This document shows positions 1 through 12,256 of a DNA stretch of 64,000 bases, piece after piece. The stretch is from Manis javanica. Its lineage: Eukaryota > Chordata > Mammalia > Pholidota > Manidae. The stretch covers positions 109,213,173 through 109,277,172 of the forward strand of contig NC_133156.1 in assembly GCF_040802235.1 (NCBI RefSeq). The letters run 5' to 3'. Below the pieces are notes generated by a model that worked only from the letters and a program-made list of their open reading frames with translations, was not told the origin of the DNA and searched no databases. How positions within the stretch are numbered: position 1 is the stretch's first letter; each line of letters begins with the position of its first letter. Both the position numbers and the translations under genes were made by a program.

Positions 1-64
1 CTCAGTTTAAAGTCTAGAGGTGACCCCAATGGCTAAGGTCTCACAGAACAGTAGGCAACAGAGC

Positions 65-367
65 AATAAAGCCAAACTGCACAAACAGGCATGCCCATTT
101 TGTGAGTATGCAACAGAGACCTTAGCAGCATTCCATTCAACCTCATGTCAAGGTCCAGAGCCAGAGAAGTTAAGTGACTATAAATTACCTCAAATTTCCT
201 TTTGGACCCAACTCTCCAAGAGAGACTCAATATTCAGCTATTTCTTTCTGAGCATGGTCATTGTCACTACAATATGGACTTTTAGCAGTTGGTTTATATG
301 AACTTACATTGAGTTGATTAATAAAGCCAAACTGCACAAACAGGCATGCCCATTTTGTGAGTATGCA
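65..367. repeat. 48-bp perfect direct repeat, copies 255 bp apart
   Basis: Positions 65-112 and 320-367 are identical over 48 bases, starting AATAAAGCCAAACTGC and ending GAGTATGCA. The spacer 113-319 is not repeated. It is too long for a target-site duplication. It may be a local duplication or an assembly artefact. Confidence 0.85.
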
Positions 368-1300
368 CACTAGTTCCACAGAACCTTGTGATAGAAGGAA
401 GTCCTGATAATTCTTATATATAGATAACAACTATGAAAATAAGTACACAGTTATAAGCCCTAAAGGAAATCAGGCAAAATGAATGTGTGTCTGTAGCTAA
501 AAACTGAGCATCCCAGCTACAGAGGGAGAGTCCTGAACTCCCAGCCTAGTGATGATGTCGGAGCAACAAAGTAGGATCCAGGGTGAGACCAATTCACTGC
601 TGAACTCCAGGTTCCCTAAGTGCCCTCCTTGGACATGCTGCAGTGACAGAACAAGGTTTGGGGAACATAATTTGAGAAAATCCATCATCTCTGAGAGAAA
701 GTAGCCTCCCCAACTTACCTTAGTTATGGGTCCCAGTTGGAACCAGAATAAAACCTTTAAGAGAAGACCAACCTTCTCCTAACATTATGAAATAAAAACA
801 ATATTAATCCATAAAATATACATTAAAAAATTACTGATATTCTTAAGAAATCTTTTGCATTTTTCCTCCTGCCTTGCTACTATCCTCAGCACTTGCTTGG
901 CCTGCTTGCTGAGGCTCCTCAAGTTCATGCTCAGAAAGCTCTGCCTACCATAGCTGTGCAAGCCTGCTCTCAACCCTAGCCTCAAAGGAAAGAAAAAGCT
1001 GCTCAGTCTTTCAGTGTGCCTGGAAGTCTTCTTTTACTCAGGCTTCTTGTCTAGGCAAGGTGCCTTTGGCCCTCACAGAGGCCAGAATCAATTGATCCTC
1101 CATACACAAGCTAAATCTAAACCTTCCCCAACTCAACACAGGCAATGGACTCCTACCAAAACACTAATTAACTTCATCAGGTGTATTTCTAACAATCTAT
1201 ACTTTGTGCCAAATTCTAGCTCACCCAAAGTGTTTATGTCATAGAAGATGAGTTAGAGGTTTAGTCCAAATTCTCTATCAAACTTAAAACTGTATTGAGA
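368..1300. other. Intronic sequence without recognised features
   Basis: This lies within or beyond an IL31RA intron. No exon of IL31RA and no known repeat was recognised; the short open frames lack support. Confidence 0.4.
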
Positions 1301-1713
1301 GCTAGAGGGTATTATACTCAGTGAAATAAGCCAGGCAGAGAAAGACAAGTACCAAATGATTTCACTCATCTGTGGAGTATAAGAACAAAGAAAAAACTGA
1401 AGGAACAAAACAGCAGCAGACTCACAGAACCCAAGAATGGACTAGCAGTTACCAAAGGGAAAGGGACTAGGGAGGATGGGTGGGAAGGGAGGGAGAAGGG
1501 GGGAAAAGGGGCATTACGATTAGCACACATAATGTAGTCGGGGGGACACAGGGAAGGCAGTATATCACAGAGAAGACAAGTAGTGACTCTACAGCATCTT
1601 ACTACGCTGATGGACAGTGACTGTAATGGGGTATGTGGTGGGGACTTGATAATAGGGGGAGCCTAGTAACCATGTTGCTCATGTAATTGTACATTAATGA
1701 TACAAAAAAAACA
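1301..1713 (+). mobile_element. 5'-truncated L1, 3' end only
   Basis: It starts at the L1 ORF2 C-terminal region (GTGAAATAAGCCAGGCAGAG) and runs through the 3' UTR to TAATGATACAAAAAAAA. GTATTGAGA flanks it at 1292-1300 and 1714-1722, a target-site duplication that fixes both ends. The same 3' UTR recurs at 8.5, 22.6, 52.1 and 56.3 kb. Confidence 0.85.
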
Positions 1714-1834
1714 GTATTGAGATCCTTCTGTAGAGTGTTCATGTGGTTCCATTTTCTATAGGTGGAAATCCTTTAAGGCCACAGGAAGGTGGTTTGGAGT
1801 TGTTAAACTATGGTCACATGACTGAACTTGAAAT

Positions 1835-2010
1835 CAGAAAATGCAGGTTTGGGTCTACAAATTATAAACCTTGTGATCCTGGACAGATGATTTAAGCTTT
1901 CTACACTGAAATTTCCTAATCTGTAAAAATAAGAATAGTGATCCTCATTTACAGAATATTTGCAAGGATTAAAAAGTTTAGGACATAGGAAAGCATTCTG
2001 TAAACCATAG
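1835..2010 (+). repeat. MIR SINE remnant
   Basis: The block around GTGATCCTGGACAGATGATT, a TCTGTAAAAAT segment and a following AAGGATTAAA segment follows the order of the MIR core and 3' part. It is strongly diverged. Confidence 0.55.
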
Positions 2011-2079
2011 AGCATCACACAAATATGATTTTTGCCATATGGATACATTAGGATTTTAGAATTAGTTTCTATATGGTTT

Positions 2080-2545
2080 AATTTACTTAAACATTCACTG
2101 AGCACATGTGCCAAGCAATGGGAAAACAAGGATGAAAACCAAGGTCTCTGTGTTTGAGGAACTTACAGTCTAATGCAAGGATAGATGACTTTAAATAACT
2201 GTGTTGAACATTAAGTGCAATGACAGAGGAGGAGCACCTAGTACAGGCTCTCCGAGGGAAATGTGTCAGACCTAAGTTCTAAGAGATGAGTGGATTTAGC
2301 AAGGTTTGGGAGCAGGAGTAGAGGTACAAAAGCGGAGGGCATTCTAGGCTGAAATACAGCATAGTAAAACTACGTAAAAGAAACTAGCAATTCAGAATTA
2401 CTAGAGAAGCAAGATGAAAGATGAACATGGAGGGGTCAATAAGCGGCAGGTCTTGGAGAGTTAAGGCTTGGGACCTTTTTCCATAGATAATGGGAATCAT
2501 CCAGAGAAGGCTGGGTTGGTGTAGCTGGGTTTAGAACTAAGTAGA
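2080..2545 (+). repeat. Ancient interspersed repeat, family uncertain
   Basis: It contains CATTCACTGAGCACATGTGCC, then a GGAACTTACAGTCTAATG block and a GGGCATTCTAGGCTGAAA block. Related blocks occur in the same order at 27.96, 29.51 and 52.5 kb, which shows it is dispersed. I do not know the family name with certainty. Confidence 0.45.
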
Positions 2546-3690
2546 CTTGATTGTTTCAAAGGTCAGAAATACCAGCTGCACATTCCACTTTCCTTCCCAC
2601 TTCCTCCAGGAGAGCAGAAGGAAAGACCTCTTGCCTCAGACACAGGAAGGAAAGAGGCAAAGATGAGTACAGGTGCAGGTCAAATAGGCGGACACAGGAT
2701 GCTGGAAGTTGGGGTAGTTTATACTTGCTGTCCTCACTTAGTGTTTAGTAATTTGCTAGAAGGACACAGATTCTAGTTTACTTGTCCTGTTGAATCCTAT
2801 ACCAGCAGCCACAGGACTCTGGGCACAGACAAACAGAAGAAATCAAGGGTTGCTAGTACTTGTAGGTCACCTCAGAAGTTCCTCAGGTTCACTGAGGCCA
2901 TCACATGTGGTGTGACAGAGATGAGCTTATGTTCTGCTGGGAACTAACTTCCTAGGGGCCCTTCTGGGTTCTAGAAAACTACAAGTAGGTAAGTCTTATG
3001 TTACGTATAGTCATCTTCTAGGAGAATGGTCCAGAAGCTTAGAGGAGGGGGACATCATTATTTCTCTTGTCCTAAATGTAAGACAAATGAAACTTAAACA
3101 ATTTTCTTTCCTAAAAGAGCTCTAGACGAGGAGAGGATGCAACAGACAAAGTATCTATGGGTTTCAGTGAAGAAAAAAGTCTAGTGATAGCCTGCTGGAC
3201 AAGATGAAAAAGCAAGCTGAATGACTGTGGTGGTAATTGGGTATATATTCAAAGAAGGCCGAGTAAATGGCCACCCTCAAAGAAGAAAGGAGAGGTTGAT
3301 TCTCTGGATGGTCTCTACTCATTTACCACAGGGCTCTGATCCAGGTGCCATTTTTATTAATGATTAGATAAAGAAGTATTACCAAATATGAACATATTAA
3401 GAAGTTAGAAGCAAAGTTAACAAATTTTATTGAAAAGTTAGAAAGTTAATTACAAGTTTAGGGTGGTTGAATAAAGATTCTAAATAGGCTGAAATGATGG
3501 ATAAGACCAACATGGGGAAATTCAATAGGAATAAATAAAATGCCCACACTTAGGTTAAAAACCAACAAGTTATAAGATAATGGAGATGTGTTTTACTAAC
3601 AAATATTGTGTGAGGAAAAAAGTCTGAAAGATTTAACTGATTTAACTGGCTGAGAGCTGATTAAAACTTAATAATGTAAGCGGTTACCAA
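2546..3690. other. Intronic sequence without recognised features
   Basis: No exon, RNA gene or repeat family recognised. Confidence 0.35.
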
Positions 3691-3699
3691 AAAAACAAA

Positions 3700-4535
3700 A
3701 TTGATATCATTTCGGACTGCATGATGGGAATATGAGAATATCTTCTGAACTCTGAGGTAAGAAAAGGTTTCTTAAGATACAAAAGATGTTAACTATAAAG
3801 GAAAAGATTGATAAAATTTGATGGTATTAAAATTAAGAATTTCTGTTCAGCTAAAGTCACCATGATGGTGAAAAGTCAAGCCACATAGTGAGAGATGTCT
3901 GCAACACACCCAACAAATAAAAGACTCATAAATCAAACACATAGGAACTGCTAAAAGTCAATTAAAAAATCAGACAGATCATCCAATAGAAAAAAAAGTG
4001 TAAAATCAACACTTCACAAAGAAGGACTAAAAATAGCTAATAAACACATGAAAAGGTATGCAGCCTCACTAAAAGACAGGTAAATGCAAATTAAAGCCAT
4101 GATTCCATTGTTTTCATACAATGGAATACTACACAGAAATAAAAATGCATTAACTTCAGCATTATATAACATGAGTGAATCTTAGGAGTACCATATTGAG
4201 AGATGGAAGCCAATCATGAAAAACAGACAAAATGTATGGATTCCACATAATGTCCAAACTATGATCTTCAGGGATGCACATTTAAATGGTAAAACCATAA
4301 TAAAAAGCATATAAATCTTTATGATGAAAATCAGGGTAACAGATCTAAGGGCAAAAGGGTGTTGTCATTAGGAAAGGGGTAATAGGCAGTGGGCTTTGGC
4401 ATGCCATTTTTGACCTTGGTGGTTTCTACATGAGTGCTGACTTAATAATTCATTTAATGCAATATTTAAGTTTTGTTCACTTTTCTGAATATGTGTTATA
4501 CATCACAATTTCATATACAATTGGAAAAATAAAAA
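3700..4535 (+). mobile_element. Old, heavily decayed L1 3' part
   Basis: The order of blocks matches an L1 ORF2 C-terminal region and tail: an AATAAACACATGAAAAGGTATG block, ATACAATGGAATACTAC (the YTMEYY-type coding motif) and a 3' end rich in A. Every frame is broken. It ends about 290 bases from the IL31RA exon at 4826. Confidence 0.6.
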
Positions 4536-4825
4536 AGGAAATGGCCAGACCATAAAATCTCTGACAGCTGACACAGATAAACAAACCAGGTTAGAATACC
4601 AAAGTAAATTTTCCATTCTCTGCTCTGAATGCAAGATGCCTATAGTAAAACACTTTTCCAATCTAAAAAGCCCAAATGGGAAACTGGGAAGGAAAGTATT
4701 CACTATTACCTATCTTCTATTTTCAATGTGGAAAATTGAAAAATAATGATTCCAGGTCAACAAAAGTTGTCAATAGTTTTCTTCTTTGGGCCTTCTAATA
4801 GAAACATTCTAAAGGCATAACTTAC

Positions 4826-4977
4826 CCAGTGGGCACTATTTGCTGTTCTGAATCGAAGCATGTATTTTAAAGTAGATGAAACAGATGCCAATACAGGTCT
4901 TGTCCATTTTATTTGAACCATTCGTTTGACACCCAAAACCGGTTTCACATGGGAAATCTCAGGTGGTTCGGTTTTCA
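4826..4977 (-). CDS. IL31RA: IL31RA exon, start of second cytokine-receptor (FNIII) domain
   Basis: This exon encodes part of the interleukin-31 receptor alpha chain, a gp130-like type I cytokine receptor that pairs with OSMR at the cell surface. It starts after a TTTTATTTTCAG acceptor and ends before a GTAAGT donor. Its 152 bases give two bases of a split codon plus 50 codons. The peptide begins KTEPPEISHVKPVLGVKRM and includes LKYMLRFRTANSAHW, close to the human protein as I remember it. The split codon joins the exon at 9890 in phase (ATA A|TG AAA). The downstream exon is not in the window. No stop or frameshift is seen. Confidence 0.93.
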
Positions 4978-5399
4978 CTGAAAATAAAAATCACACAGTT
5001 TTTATACTTGCAAAAAGATCAGAAGGTGCTAATAACATCCATCGAAAAATGAAAAAGAGTCTAGAAAGGAAATATAGTGCATATTTTGCAACCCACTATA
5101 TGCAAATGACATGAGGAAGGTGGAGCAAAAGGAATGCAGCCGCCACCACTCCCTAAAAAGCAAAATCCAGTGAGGAGAGGATACATTCCTGTGATTTCTC
5201 TACAAATCAGCCTTTTCCTAATTGAGTCAGATCTTAATGCTGAGCAGAAGGGATATAAAAAGAAGAAACTACACGACAAGAGAAGCCATTCCCTCATCTG
5301 CTCTCCCCTCCCCTTGGCTTCTTCCCTTGACCCCAGAATGAAGGACTGCCCAGTAGAAAGCACCTCTCATTTCCCCTGAACACTGCAAACATTATCTTC

Positions 5400-6115
5400 C
5401 CAAACCTCTCTGAAAATCTGTATTTTTTTTCTGCTTATAAGAGTAACATATGCTCAGTACAAAAATTTTTTTAAATACAGAAAAATAAAAAGAAAAACTT
5501 TAAATCATCCACAATGACATTAATTGGAGATTATTAACAGTTTGGTATATTTCCAGGCTTTTTTCTATGGAAGTATTTATATATTTTTAAAATAAAATTG
5601 ATATGCAAAACAAGCCTTTTGTCTCTTTTAATAAAATAATGCAATCAGCATATACCTCTTTTGCATTAAAAATTCTTCAAAACATGATTCTTTTGCCACA
5701 CTTCATGATATTCCATGTCATGGATGAACAAAATTTATTTGACCCTTTCTTTATTGCACATTCATAGGGTTTCCAACTTTTCATTTTAAAGCTCCCTGAG
5801 AACAGAAGCTGAATCTTGATCACAAAGCCTAGAATTAACACCTAGCATTTATCAGGTATCAGGTATTTGTTAAGTGAATAAATAAGTGGATGATAGTTAC
5901 ATCTTTGTCTGCATCTCTAATGGCTTCCTCAGATCTCCTTAGGATAGATAAGTAAAAGGATATGAACATTTTTAGGGCTGCTTCCACACAGTGCCATTTT
6001 GCCTTCCAAAAAAACTACACTAATAGCAGTTTCCATCAATAGGGTGTGAATACCCATCCTACCACACCCTGGCTAGTAGCATCATCTTTTTCATCTTTGC
6101 AATTCCTGAGAGTTT
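5400..6115 (-). repeat. Degraded LINE remnants, antisense
   Basis: AT-rich blocks include one around GGATATGAACATTTTTAGGG and a CACCCTGGCTAGTAG stretch. They resemble the antisense of old LINE 3' regions. Boundaries are approximate. Confidence 0.35.
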
Positions 6116-6990
6116 TTGGAGAGCAATATCCCTACTTAGTTCCATGAAATTAAAAACACTGGATAAAAATATTCAGAAAGCTTTTTATAGCTACTCAAAA
6201 ATAATAGATAATGATTATGCCTGGACTAAAGAGTGGTCATCAATTTTTGTGGCCCCTCAATATGTGCAGCTGTAAACAATAGCCATATAAAATAATTTTC
6301 ATAAGACTATTGATATTTATTGAGCATTTGATAAGTATTTTTTAGGAGAATCATTTTGTTGACGCCTCTCAACCACCTAACATTTGTAACACTCATTTTT
6401 CAGAAAGTAAAACTCAAATTTTCAAAGTTTATATAACATTCTCATAAGAAGTCAAGCTGGGGGAATTCGTTTGCACCCACTCCAAAACTCCTTCCTTTAA
6501 CCAATAAACTTGACAGCCTCCAGCCAGAATAAACACAAATCCCTACTGTAGTTAGATTCACCAAGGAGAAGTTATTAATTTTTATTCCCATTAAAATGGT
6601 GCTTAGAATTGCTAAATAAGAAATGTATATTGAGTGATGTCAGCAGAATGATGCACTAGATGTCTGTTTTTGTTTCCCCATAGAAACAAAAATAAATTAA
6701 TAAAAATAAAACAGAAACTGGCTGCACTAGCCTGGCTGGAGCTCTGGAAACCATTAAAAGGTTTACAGCAACCAAACAAACACCCAATCAAGAAAATGTC
6801 TCCTTCAAAGTGATAGGAAAAGTGTGGTGGTCTCACTTGCCCTTATCCTACCCTTTCTCTCCACCACATTAGTGGTCTTGGTTTGGAGGAGGCAGAAACC
6901 CAGTCCCTACTTCCCCGCCTTGAACAATAGAGAACAGAGCAGACTCATTTACAACATCCTAACCTCTCTGGAGTAACATGGAAGGATTTG
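6116..6990. other. Intronic sequence without recognised features
   Basis: No exon or repeat family recognised. Confidence 0.35.
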
Positions 6991-7199
6991 TCCCTGTTTT
7001 ATTTCAGATCTGAGGTAGGAAAAGCAGCTGGAACTGCTCATGAAAGCTACAGTGAGACTACAAACCCACACAAGCTGGAGCAAGAGATTACAGATAGAGA
7101 TGTGTAATAGGCCACCCGAGGTCCTGAGGAAAGTTGGGTGAGACTCTGGGAAATTAAGACATTTGAAAGCAACTATGTAGACAGCAGAGTGAGAAAGCA

Positions 7200-7685
7200 A
7201 TATGCAGGCCAAGACAACATGCATAATCAGAAAAGACCTGAAAAGAATTTTCACTTGAGACTGATCCTTAGGCTCAGGGCACACCCAGCTAATCTGTGAC
7301 ACAGTCTGCAAAGACACAGTCTGCAAAGACTAGAAAAGGTGTCTGTTTTTTCAAATGTCCAATTGTCAACAAACAAGTCACAAGGCATACAAAAAAAAAT
7401 AGGGCCTATTCAAAGAAACAAAATACATCAATAGAAACTGTCCTTAAGGAAGCCCAGACACCAGGCTTACTAGAGAAAGACTTTAAAACAACTGTTTTGA
7501 ATATGCTCAAATACTTGAAAAGAAAATATATGAAAGAACTAAAGGAAATCAAGAAAATCATAGATGATAGAAATGAGTGGGTGATGAAAATGATCTGTAA
7601 AACTTTATGAATATGATTTAAAAAACACTGAATTGTCATTTATGAAAGGTGAACTTTGTGGTATGTGAATTGTATCTCAATAAAA
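7200..7685 (+). mobile_element. Old L1M-type 5' region followed by an L1-like tail
   Basis: The stretch ATAGGGCCTATTCAAAGAAA, then ACAGAAACTGTCC-like and GAGAAAGACTTTAAAACAACT blocks match the region around the start of ORF1 in old mammalian L1s. A 104-codon open frame (7296-7610) is part of it and not a gene. It ends in a GAATTGTATCTCAATAAAAATG tail typical of L1. A short exact doubling of ACACAGTCTGCAAAG occurs at about 7300-7330. Confidence 0.5.
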
Positions 7686-7694
7686 ATGTTACTC

Positions 7695-8895
7695 AAAAAT
7701 ATAAGGCCTAAATGCATCTCTTCGAGCAAGGGAAACAAAAGCAAAAATGAACACATGAGACTACATTAAACTGAAAAGTTTCTGTATGGCAAAGGACACC
7801 ATCAACAGAACAAAAAGGCATCCTAAGGTATGGGAAAACATATTCATAAATGACATATCTGAAAAGGGATCAACATCCAAAATATATAAAGAACTCACAC
7901 ACCTCAACACCCAAAAATCAAATAACCTGATTAAAAAGTGGGCAGAGGATATGAAGAGACAATTCTCCAAAGAAGAAATTCAGATGGCCAACAAACACAT
8001 GAAAAGATGCTCCACATCACTAATCATCAGGGAAATGCAAATTAAAACAATGAGTTATCACCTCACACCAGTAAGGATGGCCACCATCCAAAAGACTAAG
8101 AACAACAAATGCTGGCAGGGATGAGAAGAAAGGGGAACCCTCCTACACTGCTGGTGGGAATGTAAGCTAGTTCAACCATTGTGAAAAGCAATATGGAGGT
8201 TCCTCAAAAAACTAAAAATAGAAATACCATTTGACCCAGGAATCCCACTCCTTGGAATTTGCCCAAAGAATACAACTTCTCAGACTCAAAAAGACATATG
8301 CACCCCTATGCTTATCGCAGCGCTATTTACAGTAGCCAAGATATGGAAGCAACCTAAGTGTCCATCAGTAGATGAATGGATAAAGAAGAGGTGGTACATA
8401 TACACAATGGAATACTATTCAGCCATAAGAAAGAAACAAATCCTACCATTTGCAATAACATGGATGGAGCTGGAGGATATTATGCTCAGTGAAATAAGCC
8501 AGGCAGAGAAAGACAAGTGCCAAATGATTTCCCTCATTTGTGGAGTTTAGCAATGAAGCAAAACTGAAGGAACAAAATCGCAACAGACTCACAGACTCCA
8601 AGAAGGGACTAGTGGTTACCAAATAGGAGGGGTGTGGAAAGGTGGATAGGGAGGAAGGCAGATGGGGATTGACGGGTATTATGTTTAATACACATGATGT
8701 CACGGGGAAAACAGTGTAGCACAGAGAAGGCAAACAGTGAATCTGTGGCATCTTACTACACTGATGGACAGTGACTGCACGGGGGTGTGGGTGGGGACTT
8801 GACGATATGGGTAAATATAGTAACCACATTGTTTTTTTCATGTGAAACCTTCATAAGAGTATATATCAATAATACCTTAATAAAAAGTTTTTAAA
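7695..8895 (+). mobile_element. 5'-truncated L1 (ORF2 C-terminus and 3' UTR)
   Basis: It starts at the ORF2 block GGGAAACAAAAGCAAAAATG and ends CTTAATAAAAAGTTTTTAAA. Conceptual pieces include IYTMEYYSAIRKKQILPFA and EISQAEKDKCQM, the conserved ORF2 C-terminus, stopping at CGV*. Frameshifts and stops (for example GGATGAGAAG) break the frame. It closely resembles the 3' ends at 22.5 and 52 kb. Confidence 0.9.
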
Positions 8896-9074
8896 AATTA
8901 TATGATGAAATTAAATTTTTGAAAAAAAATTAAGAAGGTAAGAATTAGTCAGATATTTTAAAATAAGAGTTATACTCTTTTCCTATATAAGCAATGATGT
9001 TTTCAGGAGGAAAAACTCTATTTCCTTGAGTACGGTTTATGATACAAACTACAAGAGGAAAGAGGGACCGGCAA

Positions 9075-9710
9075 ATGTCTCTTTTCATATATATTTTTTT
9101 CATTTGTATGTCTTCTTTGCAGAAATGTCTATTCAGGTCCTTTGCCTATTTTTTAATGGGCTTATTTGATTTTTTGCTATTGAGTTGTAGGAGTTCCTTA
9201 TATATTTTGGATATTAACCCCTTATCAATTATATGGTTTGCAAATATTTTCTCCCATTCTGCATGTTGCTTCTACATTTGTTGATTGTTTCATTTGCTGT
9301 TCAGAAGCTATTTAGTTTGATGTAGTCCCACTGATTTTTTAAAAATTTTTTGTGTATTTAAATTTTTTTTTTGGTATCATTAATCTACAATTACATGAGG
9401 AATAGTCCCACTAATTTATTCAGTGGTTTTGATGTCTTATATCCAAGGAATCAGTGCCAAGATCAATGTCAAGGAGCTTTTTCCCTATGGTTTCTCCTAG
9501 GAATATTATGGCTGCAGGTCTTAAGTCTTTACTCCATTTTGAGTTGATTTTTCTGTATGGTGTAAAATATGGATCCAATTTCATTCTTTTGCACACGGAT
9601 ATCCAGTTTTCCCATTACCATATATTGAAGAGACTATCCCTTTCTCATTTTATATTCTTGGTGCCCCTTGTCAAAGATCAGTTGACCATGTATAGTCAAT
9701 TCCTTACTCT
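9075..9710 (-). mobile_element. Older L1 fragment, antisense
   Basis: The plus strand shows the familiar antisense of ORF2: GGTCCTTTGCCTATTTTTTAA, then TTGGATATTAACCCCTTATC and ending near CTTGTCAAAGATCAGTTGACC. It is interrupted by a 65-bp insertion at 9338-9402. The 164-codon open frame crossing this area into the IL31RA exon strand is spurious. Confidence 0.85.
9338..9402 (-). mobile_element. 65-bp L1 3'-end insertion nested in an older L1
   Basis: TAGTCCCACTGATTT (9323-9337) and TAGTCCCACTAATTT (9403-9417) flank the insert, a 15-base target duplication with one mismatch. The insert reads, on the minus strand, as a terminal L1 stretch (CTCATGTAATTGTAGATTAA, then TGATACCAAAAAAAA). It is an extreme 5' truncation. 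Confidence 0.75.
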
Positions 9711-9889
9711 CCTTCCTTCCTCCCTACCTCCTCCCCATTCTTTCTTCAGTAAAGGACACATTTTCTGTATATCCCTAACACACACCTCTATATCCTTGAG
9801 CTATGAGTCTACTTTTGAGTCCACAGTTCTTCAAAGAAAAAAAGAGAAGGTATCTTTAAACAAAAGGGTATATAAAAATATTAACTTAC

Positions 9890-10071
9890 TTATGGCATCT
9901 AAGCTCCAATGTGTTGTATCAGATTTAATTATACCATCTGCATTTTGAGCTTCCACTTGAATAGTGTAGTTATCTGGGTTTGTTATTGTTGGAGGAAGAA
10001 AAGAGCATGAAGCATGATTTCCACTTGCAGAATTATCAGGTGAACAAATATCACTTTTATGTCCATAAGAG
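9890..10071 (-). CDS. IL31RA: IL31RA exon, second half of first cytokine-receptor domain
   Basis: The 182-base exon lies between a CCTTCAAAG acceptor and an AA|GTAAGT donor. It completes a Tyr codon begun in the exon at 13158 and reads YSYGHKSDICSPDNSASGN, then HASCSFLPPTITNPDNYTI and ends WSLDAI. Two cysteines (DIC and ASC) match the second disulfide pair expected in the N-terminal domain of this receptor class. NHAS and NYTI are N-glycosylation sequons. The reading frame is intact. The longer frame running past the donor is intronic and should not be used. Confidence 0.93.
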
Positions 10072-11080
10072 CTTTGAAGGAAAAAGTGATTCAACATGAG
10101 TTTAATACAGCAGTTCAGACACACAGCCATATATAATGTATTATGCATGTATTTATTAGTTTCACTCTGGGTTTCTCTTGAGAACAGTATAGCCCAGAAT
10201 TTGGTGCCCCTCTCTCCAAATTCCTTCCTCACCTCCAAGGAGACATTATAGTTACCTGCTTCCTGCCTGCCTGAGATGCTATGAACCATGGAGACCTCCT
10301 TGGAACTGCATAAGCCCAGCAAAAGCTACACTCATAATGCATTTCCTATTGGTAAGGAATAATTAATAGGCCCTGGAAAATATGATTCGAGTCTCAAGAA
10401 CTTATTCTTAAAAGAAAAAAAAATCAAAGAGAATTTGTTAAATAAATTATGGCAGATACATAAATAGAATTAAAAACGACAGTTTTTAATATATCTATTG
10501 ATATAGAAAGATGCCTTCCATATATATATATATGTACTCTATTGATGGAAAAGAAGCTGGATGCATATTATATACAGAATAATCACTTTCATATAAACAT
10601 TTATATAACTGTTCTTAGAGACACCTGTAAAGGTCTTCATCAAAATGTTTAAGTTGTTACCTTTGGTGGTAGGATCTCCAGTGATTTTTTACATTCTTTA
10701 TATATTTCAGATTGAATTTTTTACCATTGGTATATATTTTTTTTATAAAACTCATAAAAATTATCTTCCTAGATAAATAACTTAAACCTTATAAGTTTTA
10801 ACTTAATGAAAACAAGTACACATATTGATAGGAATCAGATGGGTGGGTGCAGCTATAGTCCACATGGTTCGGGGGACTATGTAGGAGATGGAGTAGGCTA
10901 ACAACAGGAAAGGAGGCCCACCTTGCAAGGTACGGGTGTTGCTGGGGTGGAGGACAAGGGAACAGAGCTTGGACATGTAGAATCGTGGAGTGCTGACAGC
11001 AGAAACAATGTCAAGGGTTTTCTATGGTTATTGAACCATGAAAATATGGCCTCCAGGGGAATGCTGTATTGTTAAATGCA
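10072..11080. other. IL31RA intron, no recognised element
   Basis: It includes a short TATATATATATA run near 10521. No exon-like or repeat-family sequence recognised. Confidence 0.4.
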
Positions 11081-11084
11081 TGTT

Positions 11085-11280
11085 CTAGAAGAGCAGGTTT
11101 GAATCCTGGCTTTGCCTTATTAATCCTGTGCCTTGGGCAAATTTATTAACCTCTCAGTGCCTTGTTTTCTTATCTGTAAAATGAGAATAGCAATATAGCT
11201 ATCGCATAGGGTTGTTAAGAGAATGAAATGAGCTGATACACATAAAGTGAAATGTCAGGCACATGGTCTAAAAGAGTTTT
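11085..11280 (+). repeat. MIR SINE
   Basis: It contains TTTGAATCCTGGCTTTGCC, CTTGGGCAAATTTATTAACC, CTGTAAAATGAGAATAGC and a CATAGGGTTGTTAAGAG block, in the order of the MIR consensus. Confidence 0.85.
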
Positions 11281-11912
11281 GTTAGTATTACTGTTATTAG
11301 TACTATTACTGAAGTTGAATATTTGTACATTTATTCTTGCTGTAACCTTTAAGAAATCCCCTTTCTCCCCTTTTCTACACCCCTAGAGCGCTTTCAAGTG
11401 TGCTCAAAAACCACTATCTCCATGAAGGCATCCCAACTCCTCATTCTCTTCCCCAAGGAAAATTAAATTTCTGTTTTTTCTGGGCATCTGGTAGATTTTT
11501 TATTCACACCACTGACCCACCAAAATCTGCTTTCAGATTTGACTATTCACAAGGAAATCCATTCCTTCTGCCTGGAAGAGATGTTCTCAGCGATAAACTA
11601 AAAAAATGCAAGGCAGTCTGGTAGGCCTGGAGAGCCTAGCAGGCCTGAGGCCCCCCCGAGGAGCTGTACATAGGCCTGGCACCAAGGGGCTTCCAGCTGA
11701 CGATAATGATAATACATGGAGATGGAAGGGGGTGGGGGTGGGGAAATGACTCTTTAAAACAGAAAAATAGGAGTAAACCTATTGAGGTTTCCAGATTTTA
11801 ATTCTACAGGTACTTCTTGTTCAACAGTGGGACTGGAACTAACAAGTCTGGGAGAAGATAAAGTCACCTGAACCATGGATCATTGGGACTTTGTCATTCT
11901 TATTTTCAAAAG
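11281..11912. other. IL31RA intron, no recognised element
   Basis: A G-rich run (GGGGGTGGGGGTGGGG) lies near 11729. Nothing else recognised. Confidence 0.35.
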
Positions 11913-12256
11913 CAGGTGTCAGCAAACTGTAGCGTGCAGGTCAAATACAGCCAGCCCACCTCCCATTCTTACATGGATCACAGGCTAAGAACAGGTTTTA
12001 CATTGTTAAATGGTTGAGGAAAAAATACCAAAATAAAAAGAACATGTTGTGGCATGTAAAAAGCATATGAAATTCAAATTTCACTGTCTATAAATAAGAT
12101 TTTATTGGAAAACAGTCAGGTCCATTGGTTTACAAATTGTCTATGGCAGCTTTCTTGCCAAAGCAGTAGTGTTGACAGTTGGACAGAGACCCATCTCCCC
12201 CTGAGCCTAAAATATTTATTATTTAGCCCTTTACACAGGAAGTTTGCTGATCTCTG
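11913..12256 (+). mobile_element. Non-autonomous hAT-type DNA transposon
   Basis: Terminal inverted repeats CAGGTGTCAGCAAACT and AGTTTGCTGATCTCTG agree at 13 of 16 positions. Internal blocks (AAGATTTTATTGGAAAACAG, GTCTATGGCAGCTTTCTTGCC, CCTAAAATATTTATTATTTAG) match a common mammalian MER family. Flanks TTTCAAAA and TTTTAAAT may be the decayed 8-bp duplication. Confidence 0.75.

Noticed and set aside
7296-7610. 104-codon frame rich in Lys and Glu
   Set aside because: It matches the ORF1-proximal region of old L1 elements and is not a host gene.
9454-10322. 163- and 164-codon open frames on opposite strands
   Set aside because: One is the antisense of an L1 plus flank. The other contains the true IL31RA exon but runs into intron past consensus splice sites.
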